From Spirosoma terrae (GTDB lineage: Bacteria > Bacteroidota > Bacteroidia > Cytophagales > Spirosomataceae), in contig NZ_JAAFZH010000016.1 of assembly GCF_010435915.1 (NCBI RefSeq), positions 62,001 through 126,000 on the forward strand: 64,000 nucleotides of DNA, read 5' to 3'. Position 1 is the first letter of the stretch, and each line of letters opens with the position of its first letter. Below are positions 1 to 10,647 of this stretch, piece by piece. Under the pieces are notes generated by a model, which was given only the letters and a program-made list of their open reading frames with translations, did no database searches and was not told the DNA's origin. Position numbers and translations under genes: made by a program.

Positions 1-1854
1 AGCTTTATTGTTGAGCGTTACAGTAGCTTTAAATCGATACGCGCCTTCGGGTAAACGGCTGATCTCGAAACGGCTATTAGTAGCTGTGGGCGTGTAATTA
101 TACGAACGGGTTAGGCCCTTTTCGTCTGTAATTTCCAGCCGAACGGGTTTATCGTATTGACGCTCGTAGATATCGTTGTATAGCTCTGTCTCGAAAATGA
201 CTTTCTCCCCAGCAACAAATTCGTTACGTATCGGATAAACGCGCAGCTTACGGCGGTCTTCTTTCACCGAAATCAACTGAATGATTTTCTGAATCAGTTC
301 ATCAACAACGTCCTGCTTATCCGTCAACGCATATTCTTCCAACCGCCAGCCCCACAACCCCTCACCAGCCAGTACGGCCGTTTTACGGGGAGCCGTTACG
401 TTGATGGCCAGCAACGGTTTATTGGTACGAACACTACCAACTTGCTGCCACAAGACAACCTCAGAGCCCGGCAGTAAACGGAATTCACCATAGGGCACCA
501 ACATAGGAGGCAGTTTACTCAACAAGTCGAGTTTGGCCGGATCGAAGTTAAGTTGCCGGAATTCGCTGTTAAACGCCCCCGTCACTTTATCGCTCTGATG
601 CGACTGAGCAGCCACTACGTGCATAACGGGATTCGACGTATTGAATGGCCCCAGTGACGACTGGCTACCTAATACGAACAAAATGGGCGTTTTGCCCGAC
701 AAGTATTTTTGAGCTATGGTGTTGCTCATCGATCCGTTGTCGGGAATTTGATGAAGAATCACTAGATCGTACACCTTATCGGCAGGAGGTGTGGCTTCGG
801 CGGGCGTACCGGTCAGGATTCGGACATCAAGTTCGTAGTTCTGGTTTCGTTCCAGAATATTCCGTAATGCCTTTATGTCCGGATGGGGCGACAACGCTAG
901 CAACAGCACTTTTTCCTTCCCATCAATTACATCCAGATAGACATCCTGCCGGTTGTTACGTGTGCTGAACTCGCCCGGCTGCGGAATTACGTCAACTACG
1001 TAATGCTGAACCCCTTTCTGGGTAGCTGTAGTCTGAAACGTTACCTGATCAAACGTATCATTCTTACCAAATGCAATTGATTGACGCCCTAACTCTTTGC
1101 CATTCTGACGTAGTACAACGGTCGCGGTACGTCCCTGAAACCCATTGCTTACGATTTCGGCCTGAACCGGAAACTGATTGCCCAGATACGCAATCCGGTT
1201 AGCAACGATCCCTTTTAACTGAATATCTTTCTTGGCAACCGTATCACCCACGCCAATCGTCTGAACAGCAAATGGGTACTGGCCGAACGTTGGTGATACG
1301 CCCTGATTGAAAATTCCGTCCGACACCAGAACAACATCGGTCAGATTTCTTCCTTCGTAATCAGAACGAATGCCCGACAACATGCCCGATAGGTTTGAAG
1401 TACGTTGCGTGAACGGGATCTGGGTTAAATCAGCGTCTGTGGTTGAATCGCCAAACGTACGGACAGATACATCAAGTCCTTTATCAACTAATTGGTCACG
1501 TAACGTCTGTAAACTCGTCAGCGTTTTATTGATAGCGGGTCGTCCACCAGCCACCATTGACTCCGAGTTATCGATAGCCAGCACAACTTTAGGCTTCTCC
1601 GTTAACGTACGAATGCTTCTAATCAGTGGATTTAGCAGTAGAAAGCATAGAAAACTCACGATTAAAAACCGCAAAGCGGCTAATCCATACGTTGTCCGCT
1701 TATCAAAGCCGCCAATCGTAGTGCCACTACCAGCGCCCCCACTCCTGACCAAACGAGGAAGCGGCTGATACATAGCATAGGCATAGGCTGCTCCAACGAG
1801 CAGGCACACTAAAATCCACCAGGGCGAAGATTGAAAGATAACGTCAGAGCGCAT
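1..1854 (-). CDS. VWA-domain membrane protein, C-terminus cut by window edge
   Basis: The frame is open from an ATG at 1854 to the left edge, giving 618 visible residues without the C-terminus. Two hydrophobic helices near the N-terminus (about 12-29 and 58-76) are followed by a von Willebrand A domain whose metal-site motif DNSES is at residues 95-99. The rest is a long region consistent with periplasmic beta-rich domains. The layout matches large Bacteroidota VWA proteins of unknown role that sit in the inner membrane; the exact function is not known. It lies downstream of fabG on the same strand, separated by a large inverted repeat, so read-through from fabG is possible but unproven. Confidence 0.8.
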   Translation of the reverse strand, partial: MRSDVIFQSSPWWILVCLLVGAAYAYAMYQPLPRLVRSGGAGSGTTIGGFDKRTTYGLAALRFLIVSFLCFLLLNPLIRSIRTLTEKPKVVLAIDNSESMVAGGRPAINKTLTSLQTLRDQLVDKGLDVSVRTFGDSTTDADLTQIPFTQRTSNLSGMLSGIRSDYEGRNLTDVVLVSDGIFNQGVSPTFGQYPFAVQTIGVGDTVAKKDIQLKGIVANRIAYLGNQFPVQAEIVSNGFQGRTATVVLRQNGKELGRQSIAFGKNDTFDQVTFQTTATQKGVQHYVVDVIPQPGEFSTRNNRQDVYLDVIDGKEKVLLLALSPHPDIKALRNILERNQNYELDVRILTGTPAEATPPADKVYDLVILHQIPDNGSMSNTIAQKYLSGKTPILFVLGSQSSLGPFNTSNPVMHVVAAQSHQSDKVTGAFNSEFRQLNFDPAKLDLLSKLPPMLVPYGEFRLLPGSEVVLWQQVGSVRTNKPLLAINVTAPRKTAVLAGEGLWGWRLEEYALTDKQDVVDELIQKIIQLISVKEDRRKLRVYPIRNEFVAGEKVIFETELYNDIYERQYDKPVRLEITDEKGLTRSYNYTPTATNSRFEISRLPEGAYRFKATVTLNNKA

Positions 1855-1867
1855 TCGTTGGCGTTTT

Positions 1868-1959
1868 TAGTTTTCAGTTTAAAGTTTTCAGTTTAAAGTG
1901 TCCTTTGTGAAGCATTCAGGTTTTTACACTAAAAACTGAAAACTATAGACTGAAAACTT
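1868..1959. repeat. Imperfect 34-bp inverted repeat between fabG and the VWA gene
   Basis: The arms at 1868-1901 and 1926-1959 pair with only a few mismatches around a 24-nt loop. Each arm contains a tandem copy of AGTTTTCAGT-like units, so direct and inverted symmetry are combined. It lies between two genes read leftward and fills most of the spacer. It could act as a terminator or attenuator, or be a dispersed intergenic repeat. Confidence 0.7.
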
Positions 1960-1960
1960 T

Positions 1961-2707
1961 TTAGGTTAACATTCCTCCATCTACCTGCAACACCTGACCG
2001 GTGATGTAGCGAGAGAGGTCGGAGGCTAGAAAAACAGCACAGTCGGCCACTTCTTCAGGTTGTCCGCCCCGTTTCATTGGAATCTGCTGCTTCCATTCGT
2101 CAACAGCCTTTTCATTAATTTCGCCGGTCATTTCGGTTTCTATAAAACCGGGAGCGATGGCGTTGGAACGGATATTGCGCGACCCTAACTCAAGAGCTAC
2201 CGACTTCGTAAAACCAATAATTCCGGCTTTCGAAGCAGCGTAGTTAGCCTGTCCGGCGTTACCACGAATACCAACGACTGAGGTTAAATTGATAATAGAG
2301 CCAGACTTGGCTTTCATCATTGGTTTCGTAGCCGCTTTGGTTAGGTTAAAGACCGACTTTAAATTAACGTTAATTACGGAATCCCATTGTTCTTCTGACA
2401 TCCGCATTAACAAGCCATCTTTCGTAATACCGGCATTATTGATCAATACATCAATTTTACCGAAATCCGCCACAACCTGATTAATCAAATCTTCTGCGGC
2501 TTTATGATCAGACGCATCTGATCGATATCCTTTTACCTGCCCGCCAAATGCCCGAAGTTCTTCTTCCAGAGCCTGCCCTTTTTCTACACTCGACAAAAAC
2601 GTAAACGCTACGTTAGCACCTTCCTGCGCAAATTTGAGCGCCATAGCCCGCCCGATGCCGCGCGAAGCACCCGTAATCAGCGCAACTTTTCCTTTCAGTA
2701 AATCCAT
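1961..2707 (-). CDS. fabG: 3-oxoacyl-[acyl-carrier-protein] reductase
   Basis: NADPH-dependent reductase of the fatty-acid elongation cycle, which reduces 3-oxoacyl-ACP in the cytoplasm. The 248-residue length is typical of FabG. The Rossmann motif TGASRGIG is at residues 12-19, NNAG at 90-93, and the catalytic Ser-Tyr-Lys set is S143, Y156, K160. The C-terminal end GQVLQVDGGM is characteristic of the family. A promoter with both the -33 TTG and the -7 TATTTTTG boxes lies upstream at 2766-2795. A generic SDR is the alternative, but the match to FabG is close throughout. Confidence 0.95.
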   Translation of the reverse strand: MDLLKGKVALITGASRGIGRAMALKFAQEGANVAFTFLSSVEKGQALEEELRAFGGQVKGYRSDASDHKAAEDLINQVVADFGKIDVLINNAGITKDGLLMRMSEEQWDSVINVNLKSVFNLTKAATKPMMKAKSGSIINLTSVVGIRGNAGQANYAASKAGIIGFTKSVALELGSRNIRSNAIAPGFIETEMTGEINEKAVDEWKQQIPMKRGGQPEEVADCAVFLASDLSRYITGQVLQVDGGMLT

Positions 2708-2765
2708 TGGTTAGTCAACGTTCGATCAATAAACAGAACGAACTATTAGTAAAAACAAGAAGAGC

Positions 2766-2795
2766 CAAAAATAGCAGATTGAGCCGAAACGGCAA
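2766..2795 (-). promoter_or_regulatory. Bacteroidota-type promoter of fabG
   Basis: On the minus strand TATTTTTG (2773-2766) fits the -7 consensus TAnnTTTG exactly, and a TTG (2795-2793) lies 19 nt upstream, the expected -33 spacing. The predicted start of transcription is near 2760, about 50 nt before the fabG ATG. Confidence 0.65.
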
Positions 2796-2860
2796 GGTTG
2801 ATGCTTAGTTTTGCTTTCGTTGATAAGCTGTGTTACTTTGTCAGAAATTACGTAGTGGCT

Positions 2861-3610
2861 ATGTCTTTCCGTATCCTACTTCCCCTGCTCCTATCCGCAT
2901 CAGTCGCCAGCGCTCAGAAAATCCACGCTCACAACGACTATAGCCAGCCTAAACCGTTCGTAAGCGCCTACGAACAACGAGCCGATTTTATCGAAGCCGA
3001 CGTCTGGCTTCAGGATGGCAAGCTGGTTGTGTCGCACGATAAACCCACGGCCAACGCCCCTACGCTCGATTCGCTCTACATAAAGCCGATCGCCAAATTA
3101 TTCAGTCAATACCAAAATAAAGTCAGCCCCGACCGCGACTATACATTTGGGTTGGTCATCGACATAAAGGATAATCCAGCTGACGCATTACCCAAAATAA
3201 TTAATCTCCTACAGGAAAATCTGGCTTCCTTCAACCGAACGGGGAATGCTAAAGCCATACAGGTTATTATCAGCGGTAACCGGCCTAAACTCGAAACTTA
3301 TCTGGAATATCCGCTCCTGATTCAGTTCGATGGTCGGCCCAGCGAAGTTTACGACGACGAAACGCTACGTCGGGTAGCGATGATTAGTGATAATTTCAGG
3401 TTGTATTCCCGCTGGGATGGCACTGGCGAACTCTCCGACATTGACCGCGAAAAACTAAAACGCGTTATTAAACGGGCGCACAACGACAATAAGTTAATCC
3501 GTTTCTGGGGTATTCCCGACTCTCCAAATGCCTGGAAGCAACTTAAGAAAATTGGCGTCGATATCATTAACACGGATAAAGTAGCAGAGGCCACCCAGGC
3601 GATGCGATAA
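2861..3610 (+). CDS. Secreted PLC/glycerophosphodiesterase-like protein
   Basis: The frame extends up to 2798, but the ATG at 2861 starts a clear signal peptide (MSFRILLPLLLSASVASAQ) and is preferred. The mature protein opens with HAHNDY and continues with an EADVWLQDGKLVVSHD-like segment, the His/Glu/Asp pattern of the PI-PLC/GDPD TIM-barrel superfamily and of Aim6-like proteins. About 249 residues. It probably hydrolyses a phosphodiester in the periplasm or outside the cell; the substrate cannot be deduced. It stands alone between the divergent fabG and the GMC oxidoreductase. Confidence 0.75.
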   Translation: MSFRILLPLLLSASVASAQKIHAHNDYSQPKPFVSAYEQRADFIEADVWLQDGKLVVSHDKPTANAPTLDSLYIKPIAKLFSQYQNKVSPDRDYTFGLVIDIKDNPADALPKIINLLQENLASFNRTGNAKAIQVIISGNRPKLETYLEYPLLIQFDGRPSEVYDDETLRRVAMISDNFRLYSRWDGTGELSDIDREKLKRVIKRAHNDNKLIRFWGIPDSPNAWKQLKKIGVDIINTDKVAEATQAMR

Positions 3611-3763
3611 CAGTCCATCGCTTAGCAACTGTGTTTTAGCTACCCGATTTGCCTGGATACACTCCCAATCTGCTTTTACCGTATATCAGTAAACTGATCG
3701 TCTATTTGCCTTTAAGACGTATCACTGTTTGGTTACGTTCTTAAAAACCTCTCTCCGTTCAAG

Positions 3764-5518
3764 ATGGATATCCCACAAATAAAAAAGGCACCCCAAGTCT
3801 ACGATGTAGCCATTGTAGGTTCTGGCGCCGGGGGCGGTATGGCCGCCTATATGCTCGCCAAAGCTGGTGCTAAAGTTGTACTTCTCGAAGCAGGCGGCTA
3901 TTATGACCCAGCCGATCCTAAGTACATCACTCAGTTGAAATGGCCCTGGGAATCCCCTCGACGTGGCGCGGCTACCCCTTATCGTTCCGGTGGCGATTTT
4001 GATGCAGCCTGGGGAGGTTGGGAAATAGAAGGCGAACCCTATTCGTCCAAACCCGGTACCGAATTCGACTGGTTCCGCTCCCGAATGTTGGGCGGCCGGA
4101 CGAACCACTGGGGGCGTATTTCGATGCGCTTCGGCCCGGATGATTTTCGACGTCGCTCATTAACCGGTGTTGGAGACGACTGGCCGGTAACCTACGAAGA
4201 CTTCAAACCGTTCTACGATCGGGTAGACAAACTGATCGGCGTTTTTGGGTCTATTGAAAATCTTCCTAACGAACCGGATGGTTTTTTTCTGCCTCCACCA
4301 AAGCCTCGTCTGCACGAATTAATGATTCGGAAAGGGGCACGTAGCATCGGTATACCAGTCATTCCGTCGCGTTTGTCGATCCTGACCAAACCGATTAACA
4401 ACGAACGCGGTTCCTGTTTCTACTGTCGGCAGTGTAATCGCGGGTGTCAGGCTTACGCCGATTTTTCAGCGTCTTCGGTCTTATGCATTCCAGCCGTCAA
4501 AACTGGCAACGTAACGCTGATCAACGGTGCCATGGTGCGCGAGGTTACTACTGACCCGCAAACTGGTTTAGCTACCGGCGTCAGCTATGTCGATAAAGGC
4601 ACCTTGCAGGAAATTACTGTTCGGGCCAAGGCCGTTATGCTGGGAGCGAGTACCTGCGAATCGGCTCGTATTCTCTTAAATTCCAAATCGTCCCGTTTCC
4701 CCAATGGACTAGCCAACAGCAGTGGCGTAGTTGGTAAATATCTCAACGATTCAACAGGGGCCAGCCGGTCGGGTTTTGTACCCGCTTTAATGGATCGTAA
4801 GCGCTATAATGAAGATGGCGTTGGTGGTATGCACGTCTTTACGCCCTGGTGGCTGGATAACAAAAAACTCGACTTTCCTCGTGGCTATCATATTGAATAC
4901 GGCGGAGGATTAACGATGCCTGGTTACGGTTACGGTTCAGGGATTGAGTCGCTTAATGGCACCATTCCGGGCCGTGATGGCAAAATGAAACCCGGTGGAG
5001 GTTACGGGAAAGACTTAAAAGACGATTACCGTCGTTTCTACGGCGCTTATATCAGCATGTCAGGTCGTGGCGAACCCGTACCGCTTGAAAGCAACTACTG
5101 CGAAATCGACCCCAACAAGGTAGACAAGTATGGTATTCCCGTACTACGTTTCCACTACAAATGGTCGGATTATGAAGTGAAACAGGCCAAGCACATGCAG
5201 GATACATTCGAAGAAATTATCCACGCCATGGGTGGAATTGCCTTAGGTCCCAAACCAGGTCCAGATACGGCACACGGCTATGGCTTGGCCGCTCCGGGAC
5301 GTATCATTCACGAAGTTGGTACGGTACGTATGGGTAATGATCCTAAAACATCAGCTCTAAACAAATATCAGCAGGCCCACGAAGTTAAAAACCTCTTTGT
5401 AGTGGACGCAGCACCCTTTGTTTCGCAGGGCGATAAGAACGTAACGTGGACAATTCTGGCGGCCTCTATGCGTACCTCTGAATACCTCATTGACCAGGTG
5501 AAACAGAAGAATATATAA
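3764..5518 (+). CDS. GMC-family FAD oxidoreductase (copy 1)
   Basis: 584-residue flavoprotein dehydrogenase. The FAD-binding GSGAGGG is at residues 19-25, and a cysteine cluster C218, C221, C224, C228 resembles the iron-sulphur-binding segment of bacterial FAD-dependent sugar dehydrogenases. The C-terminal substrate domain carries the HEVGTVRMG and DKNVTWTI motifs that supply the GMC His and Asn. There is no signal peptide. It is very similar to the gene at 28156-29901, about 80% over the N-terminal third by eye. Unlike that copy it has no small subunit next to it, so it may borrow the other's Tat-exported partner. Substrate unknown, likely a sugar or polyol. Confidence 0.85.
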   Translation: MDIPQIKKAPQVYDVAIVGSGAGGGMAAYMLAKAGAKVVLLEAGGYYDPADPKYITQLKWPWESPRRGAATPYRSGGDFDAAWGGWEIEGEPYSSKPGTEFDWFRSRMLGGRTNHWGRISMRFGPDDFRRRSLTGVGDDWPVTYEDFKPFYDRVDKLIGVFGSIENLPNEPDGFFLPPPKPRLHELMIRKGARSIGIPVIPSRLSILTKPINNERGSCFYCRQCNRGCQAYADFSASSVLCIPAVKTGNVTLINGAMVREVTTDPQTGLATGVSYVDKGTLQEITVRAKAVMLGASTCESARILLNSKSSRFPNGLANSSGVVGKYLNDSTGASRSGFVPALMDRKRYNEDGVGGMHVFTPWWLDNKKLDFPRGYHIEYGGGLTMPGYGYGSGIESLNGTIPGRDGKMKPGGGYGKDLKDDYRRFYGAYISMSGRGEPVPLESNYCEIDPNKVDKYGIPVLRFHYKWSDYEVKQAKHMQDTFEEIIHAMGGIALGPKPGPDTAHGYGLAAPGRIIHEVGTVRMGNDPKTSALNKYQQAHEVKNLFVVDAAPFVSQGDKNVTWTILAASMRTSEYLIDQVKQKNI

Positions 5519-5534
5519 ATAGAATTATCGAATA

Positions 5535-5568
5535 GAAAAGGCCCACGCTACGTAGCATGGGCCTTTTC
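5535..5568. terminator. Bidirectional terminator between GMC copy 1 and clpC
   Basis: A near-perfect palindrome centred on GCTACGTAGC with flanking GGCCCA/TGGGCC arms and A/T tracts on both sides lies between convergent genes, so it can terminate both. Confidence 0.8.
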
Positions 5569-5588
5569 TTATTTATTTGAAAGAGAGT

Positions 5589-8120
5589 CTACTCGACTAC
5601 TTCTTCAGACTTCTTCACGGTGATTGTCAGGGTTTCACCTTCACCACTGTAGTCAGCCAGAATTTTATCACCATCTTTCAGCTCGCCTTTCAGAATTTCT
5701 TCTGCAACAGGGTCTTCGAGATAGCGTTGGATAGCCCGGCTTAGTGGGCGAGCACCGTATTGCTGATCGTAGCCTTTTTCGGCAAGGAAATCTTTCGCTT
5801 TTTCTGTCAGTTCAACAGAGTAACCCAGATTCATGATACGGCCAAGCAATTTGCCCAGCATCAGATCGATGATCTTGTGAATATCTTCGCGTAGTAGCGA
5901 ATTGAAAACAATCACATCGTCCAGACGGTTGAGGAATTCAGGCGAGAATGCCTTACGCAAAGCGCTCTGAATCGTACTCTTCATCAACTCATCCTGGCTT
6001 TCAGCCGAACGTTTGGTAGCAAAACCGATACCGGCACCGAAATCTTTCAGATCACGAACCCCAATATTCGAGGTCATGATGATGATCGTGTTCCGGAAGT
6101 CCACCCGGCGACCAAGGCCATCTGTCAGGATACCGTCGTCAAGCACTTGTAACAGAATGTTAAATACATCTGGGTGTGCTTTTTCGATCTCATCCAACAG
6201 GACAACACTGTATGGTTTGCGACGGATTTTTTCCGTTAACTGACCACCTTCTTCGTAACCAACGTAGCCCGGAGGAGCACCAACCAGACGGCTAACGCTA
6301 AATTTCTCCATGTACTCCGACATATCGATTCGAACCAGCGAATCTTCTTTATCGAAGAGGTACGTAGCAAGAACTTTAGCCAGCTCTGTTTTACCAACCC
6401 CGGTTGGACCCAGGAAGATAAACGAACCAATTGGTTTTTTCGGATCTTTCAGACCAACGCGAGTACGCTGAATCGCTTTTACGAGCTTCTCAATCGCAGC
6501 GTTCTGACCAATCACTTTACCTTTCAGTTCTTCGCCCATGTTGACAAGCTTCTTGCCTTCATCGTTCGAAACGCTGGTGACCGGAATACCCGTCATCATA
6601 GCCACGACTTCAGCAACGCTGTCTTCGTTAACCGTATAACGACGTTTCTTCGTATCCTCTTCCCACGCTTGCTTAGCACGTTCAAGTTGATCGATCAGGC
6701 GTTTCTCCTTATCGCGAAGCTGGGCAGCTTCTTCGTATTTCTGACTCTTAACAACCTGGTTTTTCTCCTTCTTGATATTCTCGATCTGCTCTTCAAGCTT
6801 CAGAATATCATCAGGAACTGTGATGTTGGAGATGTGTACACGAGCACCTACTTCGTCCAGTACGTCGATTGCTTTATCGGGCAGGAAGCGATCAGAGATA
6901 TAACGCTCTGACAGTTTTACCGCTGCTTCGATAGCTTCGGGCGTATAGTTAACGTGGTGGTGATCTTCGTATTTATCCTTGATGTTATTCAGGATTTCGA
7001 TGGTTTCGTCGATCGACGTAGCATCAACCATCACCATCTGAAAACGACGGGCCAACGCACCATCTTTTTCGATGTATTGACGATACTCATCTAAAGTCGT
7101 AGCACCAATGCATTGGATGTCGCCCCGAGCCAAAGCTGGTTTGAACATATTGGAAGCATCAAGTGAGCCAGAAGCACCGCCAGCGCCTACAATAGTGTGC
7201 AACTCATCGATGAACAGAATAACTTCCGGTGATTTCTCAAGTTCGTTCATCACAGCTTTCATGCGTTCCTCGAACTGACCACGGTATTTGGTGCCAGCAA
7301 CAAGCGATGCAAGATCAAGCGTAACAACACGCTTACCGAACAACACCCGCGATACTTTCTTCTGCACAATGCGCAGCGCAAGTCCTTCAGCGATGGCCGT
7401 TTTACCAACGCCCGGTTCGCCGATCAGGATCGGGTTATTTTTCTTCCGGCGGCTCAGAATCTGAGCAACGCGTTCGATTTCTTTCTCACGACCAACAATT
7501 GGGTCTAGCTTGCCGACTTCTGCAAGTTTGGTCAGGTCGCGGCCGAAGTTATCAAGAACGGGTGTTCTCGACTTTTCGGAGCCTTTCGGATCTTTGCCCG
7601 AACCGGAACTACCGCCACCACCGAACATGCCACGATCGTTATCGTCATCGTCGGTTTCGGGGCCCATCACCGGACGGCTTCCCGAAGACTGATATTCGAG
7701 CATTTCTTTAATGACTTCGTAATTAACATTAAACTTGTTCAGAATCTGCGTGGCAACATTATCTTCGTCGCGCAGAATCGACAGTAAAAGATGCTCCGTT
7801 CCAATGAGAGGACTTTTGAAGATTTTGGCTTCAAGGTATGTGATTTTCAGCGTCTTTTCCGACTGACGAGTCAGCGGAATATTGGCCAGATTTTTCACAT
7901 TGTTTGTAGCCGTTCCTTTCGTAGCCTGTTCAATAGTAACCCGGAGTTCATCGAGTGAAATACCGAGTTTTTTCAGTAATCCAACGGCCACACCTTCACC
8001 TTCGCGAATCATGCCTAATAGCAGATGCTCGGTGCCAATGTAGTCGTGGCCTAGGCGCAAGGCTTCTTCACGACTTAGCGTTATAACTTCCTTGACGCGG
8101 TTTGAGAATTTTGCTTCCAT
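5589..8120 (-). CDS. clpC: ClpC-type AAA+ protease unfoldase
   Basis: 843-residue Hsp100 ATPase that unfolds substrates and feeds them to ClpP in the cytoplasm. Two Clp-N repeats cover about residues 1-145, followed by a Gly/Ser/Asp-rich linker (about 152-185). The D1 Walker A GEPGVGKT is at 234-241, a UVR-like coiled segment ([12 protein letters not shown]) lies between the ATPase domains, and the D2 Walker A GPTGVGKT is at 571-578. The single-gene setting without mcsAB is usual outside Firmicutes. The length and the UVR segment favour ClpC over ClpA or ClpB. Confidence 0.95.
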   Translation of the reverse strand: MEAKFSNRVKEVITLSREEALRLGHDYIGTEHLLLGMIREGEGVAVGLLKKLGISLDELRVTIEQATKGTATNNVKNLANIPLTRQSEKTLKITYLEAKIFKSPLIGTEHLLLSILRDEDNVATQILNKFNVNYEVIKEMLEYQSSGSRPVMGPETDDDDNDRGMFGGGGSSGSGKDPKGSEKSRTPVLDNFGRDLTKLAEVGKLDPIVGREKEIERVAQILSRRKKNNPILIGEPGVGKTAIAEGLALRIVQKKVSRVLFGKRVVTLDLASLVAGTKYRGQFEERMKAVMNELEKSPEVILFIDELHTIVGAGGASGSLDASNMFKPALARGDIQCIGATTLDEYRQYIEKDGALARRFQMVMVDATSIDETIEILNNIKDKYEDHHHVNYTPEAIEAAVKLSERYISDRFLPDKAIDVLDEVGARVHISNITVPDDILKLEEQIENIKKEKNQVVKSQKYEEAAQLRDKEKRLIDQLERAKQAWEEDTKKRRYTVNEDSVAEVVAMMTGIPVTSVSNDEGKKLVNMGEELKGKVIGQNAAIEKLVKAIQRTRVGLKDPKKPIGSFIFLGPTGVGKTELAKVLATYLFDKEDSLVRIDMSEYMEKFSVSRLVGAPPGYVGYEEGGQLTEKIRRKPYSVVLLDEIEKAHPDVFNILLQVLDDGILTDGLGRRVDFRNTIIIMTSNIGVRDLKDFGAGIGFATKRSAESQDELMKSTIQSALRKAFSPEFLNRLDDVIVFNSLLREDIHKIIDLMLGKLLGRIMNLGYSVELTEKAKDFLAEKGYDQQYGARPLSRAIQRYLEDPVAEEILKGELKDGDKILADYSGEGETLTITVKKSEEVVE

Positions 8121-8266
8121 TCGCTTAGGGTTTCCTTAGGTAAGCGTATACAGGCTTAACGAAGAGTTTTGAGGATTTGTTCACTACCACCAGCGACCAA
8201 TGTATAGTTATCGACTTTTGGGTATTCAGTGGCAAAAGTGCCCGTTGGATAACCGAAAATGTTATA

Positions 8267-8977
8267 CTACGTTGAACTTAAAAAATGCTTAGCCATTGGT
8301 CCCTGGCAAAACACTAAATCTAGTATACTCAGGTTTGGTACAAAATCAAAGCCAAAGTTCTGTTGATAGGGTACTGGCTTATAAAATACATACGAACTAT
8401 CCCTACTTTTTGGATTTATTCGAGATCTAGCATCAAATAAGCCTTCTATCGGAGCTTTTTCATAACAATCTGTCAGGTTCAATGAGATAGAAGCCCCAAT
8501 CGATTTCAGACAAATTGTCAGTAACTCATAATTTAGATCAAACAGAAACGTCCACCGCTTTTGATATATACGGTCAAAATCAGGTGCGTAGTATTCAAAG
8601 AATGGCGATTTGCCATAAGCTCCCCGAATTGCCCGCCAGTGACGCAGTTGCCAGGACTGCCCATTATCTATCTGAAGCTCTCGAATAGGATGATGGTGCG
8701 TCCCCTGCACGACCGGTACTGTCAGCACATCTACTTTATTTGCCGTCAGAACGTAGCAACGATTTCTGTAACTTTGCTTCTGGTAATGTTCATGAGCCTC
8801 AATCTGTACACGCTGAAATTGCATTAAACCAGTTATGTAATCCAAACTCGGTAAGTAATGCAGCTCAATGAGTAACTGGACCGGATTTGTTCCGACCGGA
8901 TCAGGCTGTAGTTGGTACTTTTCCAATAACAACAAACGTATCCGTTCACAAGTAAGGCAAAAAATCAATACCACCAA
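8267..8977 (-). CDS. WbqC-family protein
   Basis: 236-residue protein with the WbqC-like hallmark near its start (IELHYLPSLDYI) and the later segments HHHPIRELQID, WRAIRGAYGKSPFFEYY and a conserved LLTICLKSIG helix. WbqC proteins are cytoplasmic and often found near polysaccharide or lipid A genes; their activity is not established. Only one ATG fits, at 8977, giving about 35 residues before the conserved core, so the true start may lie a little downstream at a rare codon. It is divergent from the acyltransferase at 9059. Confidence 0.7.
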   Translation of the reverse strand: MVVLIFCLTCERIRLLLLEKYQLQPDPVGTNPVQLLIELHYLPSLDYITGLMQFQRVQIEAHEHYQKQSYRNRCYVLTANKVDVLTVPVVQGTHHHPIRELQIDNGQSWQLRHWRAIRGAYGKSPFFEYYAPDFDRIYQKRWTFLFDLNYELLTICLKSIGASISLNLTDCYEKAPIEGLFDARSRINPKSRDSSYVFYKPVPYQQNFGFDFVPNLSILDLVFCQGPMAKHFLSST

Positions 8978-9058
8978 ATGAATTTATAAATTTTTAATTT
9001 TTTGGGTATCGCTGCAACAAAACCTCTATTTTGTGTTAAGCTGCCCTTCACGTAACGA

Positions 9059-9931
9059 ATGCTATTCTTTCGTCTGCTGTCTCGACTCCCGCTTGGTATA
9101 TTGTACGGCCTGTCTGACATCTTGTACTTTATATTGCTGTACCTCATCCGTTATCGCCGTGAGGTTGTGTTGAAAAATTTACAATTATCCTTCCCCGAGA
9201 AGTCACCAGCTGACATAAAACGGATTGCCAAAGGGTTTTATAGAAACCTTACCGATCTGATCGTTGAAACAATCAAAATGCCAGCACTTTCTGCCGATGA
9301 GCTACATCGCAGAGTCCACTTCGTTAACCCTGAACTCGTTAAAGAACGGCTTCAGGCCGGACAGGCGATCATCGGGATGGCGTCCCATTCAAGCAATTGG
9401 GAATGGATTCCATCGGCATCTGTCTTGAACGACATGCCAACCGATAGTATCTACAAAACACTGAACAATCCCTTTTTCGAAGAATTAATGCGGGAAGTGA
9501 GGTCAAGTTTCGGCGCTGTGCCTATACCCATGCATACGCTCCCACGGCGTATGGTCGAAGCCAAAAATCTACCACGTATTATCGCTTTAGTAGCGGACCA
9601 GGTACCCGATGTGCCTGAACAGGCTTATTGGACCGACTTTCTTCATCAGGATACACCTTTTTACCCCGGTACGGAACGGCTAGCCCGTAGTCGACACCTA
9701 CCCGTATTTTACACCGAGTTGAAACGAGTAAAGCGGGGATATTACGAAGTAAAATTCACCCTGATTGGCGAAGCACCCTATGATCAATTGCCATTGGGCA
9801 CTATTCTAGACCGATATAGAGATCTTCTGGAAAAGACGATTCGGGAAAACCCCTCCGACTGGCTCTGGTCGCATAAACGCTGGAAGCACTGGCGTGCGAA
9901 ATACCCGAAAGTGGGCGCGAAATTAACTTAA
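9059..9931 (+). CDS. LpxL/HtrB-type lipid acyltransferase
   Basis: 290-residue inner-membrane acyltransferase of the lipid A late-acyltransferase family, which transfers an acyl chain to a lipid A precursor or another lipid. A hydrophobic N-terminal helix (about 12-31) is followed by the catalytic HSSNWE (H110-E115), the family's H(X)4E motif. The region around RRMVEAKNLPRIIALVADQVPD matches the second conserved block. The C-terminal DWLWSHKRWKHW is typical of bacterial lysophospholipid acyltransferases. The exact acceptor is not deducible. Confidence 0.85.
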   Translation: MLFFRLLSRLPLGILYGLSDILYFILLYLIRYRREVVLKNLQLSFPEKSPADIKRIAKGFYRNLTDLIVETIKMPALSADELHRRVHFVNPELVKERLQAGQAIIGMASHSSNWEWIPSASVLNDMPTDSIYKTLNNPFFEELMREVRSSFGAVPIPMHTLPRRMVEAKNLPRIIALVADQVPDVPEQAYWTDFLHQDTPFYPGTERLARSRHLPVFYTELKRVKRGYYEVKFTLIGEAPYDQLPLGTILDRYRDLLEKTIRENPSDWLWSHKRWKHWRAKYPKVGAKLT

Positions 9932-9933
9932 CA

Positions 9934-9971
9934 AAAAGCGCTGGCAATCTCTATTGATTGCCAGCGCTTTT
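9934..9971. terminator. Bidirectional terminator after the acyltransferase
   Basis: A perfect 16-bp stem (9934-9949 with 9956-9971) with a 6-nt loop and A/T runs on both sides lies between convergent genes. Confidence 0.85.
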
Positions 9972-9993
9972 GTATTTCAGAACTATTTCGTTC

Positions 9994-10338
9994 TTACAGC
10001 GTATCACGACGAGCTTCACGTTCGGCACGTTTCGCTTCACGCTTTGATTTTACTTTATCTGCTTCGCTTTCAACGGCATTGCCGACTTTCTCAGCTTCGT
10101 TGCCAATAGCCTGTCCAGCAACTTTTGCTTTCCGTTTAGCGCCCTGCCCTACTTCGGTAGCCGCATCACCTATATTTTGGCCTGCATCTTTCACATTTTC
10201 TTTCAGGCGAGCCTTGCGTTCAGCTTTTTCCTGCTTCCGCATTTCTTTCTTCTCCTGCTTAGTCATGTCGTCCTGTGCATAAGCACCAACAGTAAGCATA
10301 AAAGCGAGTGCAAATGCACCTAACATCTTGGTTTTCAT
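9994..10338 (-). CDS. Small exported Lys/Ala/Glu-rich protein
   Basis: 114 residues with a signal peptide ending at AYAQ (about residue 22). The mature part is highly charged, rich in Lys, Glu, Ala and Arg, with amphipathic segments such as NVKDAGQNIGDAATEVG that recall YtxH or LEA-type repeats. It is likely helical or unfolded and periplasmic. I do not recognise a named family; a stress-protective role would be a guess. Confidence 0.65.
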   Translation of the reverse strand: MKTKMLGAFALAFMLTVGAYAQDDMTKQEKKEMRKQEKAERKARLKENVKDAGQNIGDAATEVGQGAKRKAKVAGQAIGNEAEKVGNAVESEADKVKSKREAKRAEREARRDTL

Positions 10339-10647
10339 AACGTATTGAATTTACAATTCACCTTTTTTCTTTGTAGGCCCTGATAAGTTCTCAAGACGCT
10401 ACGTATGCTTATTTAACAGCCAGACGGGCTAATTGTTTTTACATGATATTTTATGTCCGCCTTTCTAACTAAAAATTAATCTGATTAATGCCTACTTGCC
10501 AGCATAGTCATGAGATTGCCTGGAGCAGTGAACGTAACGTAGCGAACATTTGCAGCAGCGCCGATGTTTTCCCGTTACTCTATACAAAACCGGGGAAGCT
10601 GTTTTTCCGTACCTTTGTCTAGTCAAACGGCTTCGCCCGCTACTTGT
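10339..10647. other. Divergent intergenic region with the ispG promoter
   Basis: This 309-bp spacer separates the small exported protein (leftward) from ispG (rightward). It is AT-rich around 10400-10480 and holds an exact -7 box near its right end. ACGTA pentamers occur at about 10398 and 10530-10540. No further gene or RNA was recognised. Confidence 0.5.
10610..10617 (+). promoter_or_regulatory. -7 box of the ispG promoter
   Basis: TACCTTTG matches TAnnTTTG exactly and predicts transcription from about 10622, just before the ATG at 10648. No clear -33 TTG was found. The box lies inside the longest possible reading frame (ATG at 10564), arguing against that upstream start. Confidence 0.55.

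Noticed and set aside
1370-1768. 132-residue plus-strand frame
   Set aside because: It is the complement of the VWA gene, which has a clear domain structure; the plus frame has no recognisable features.
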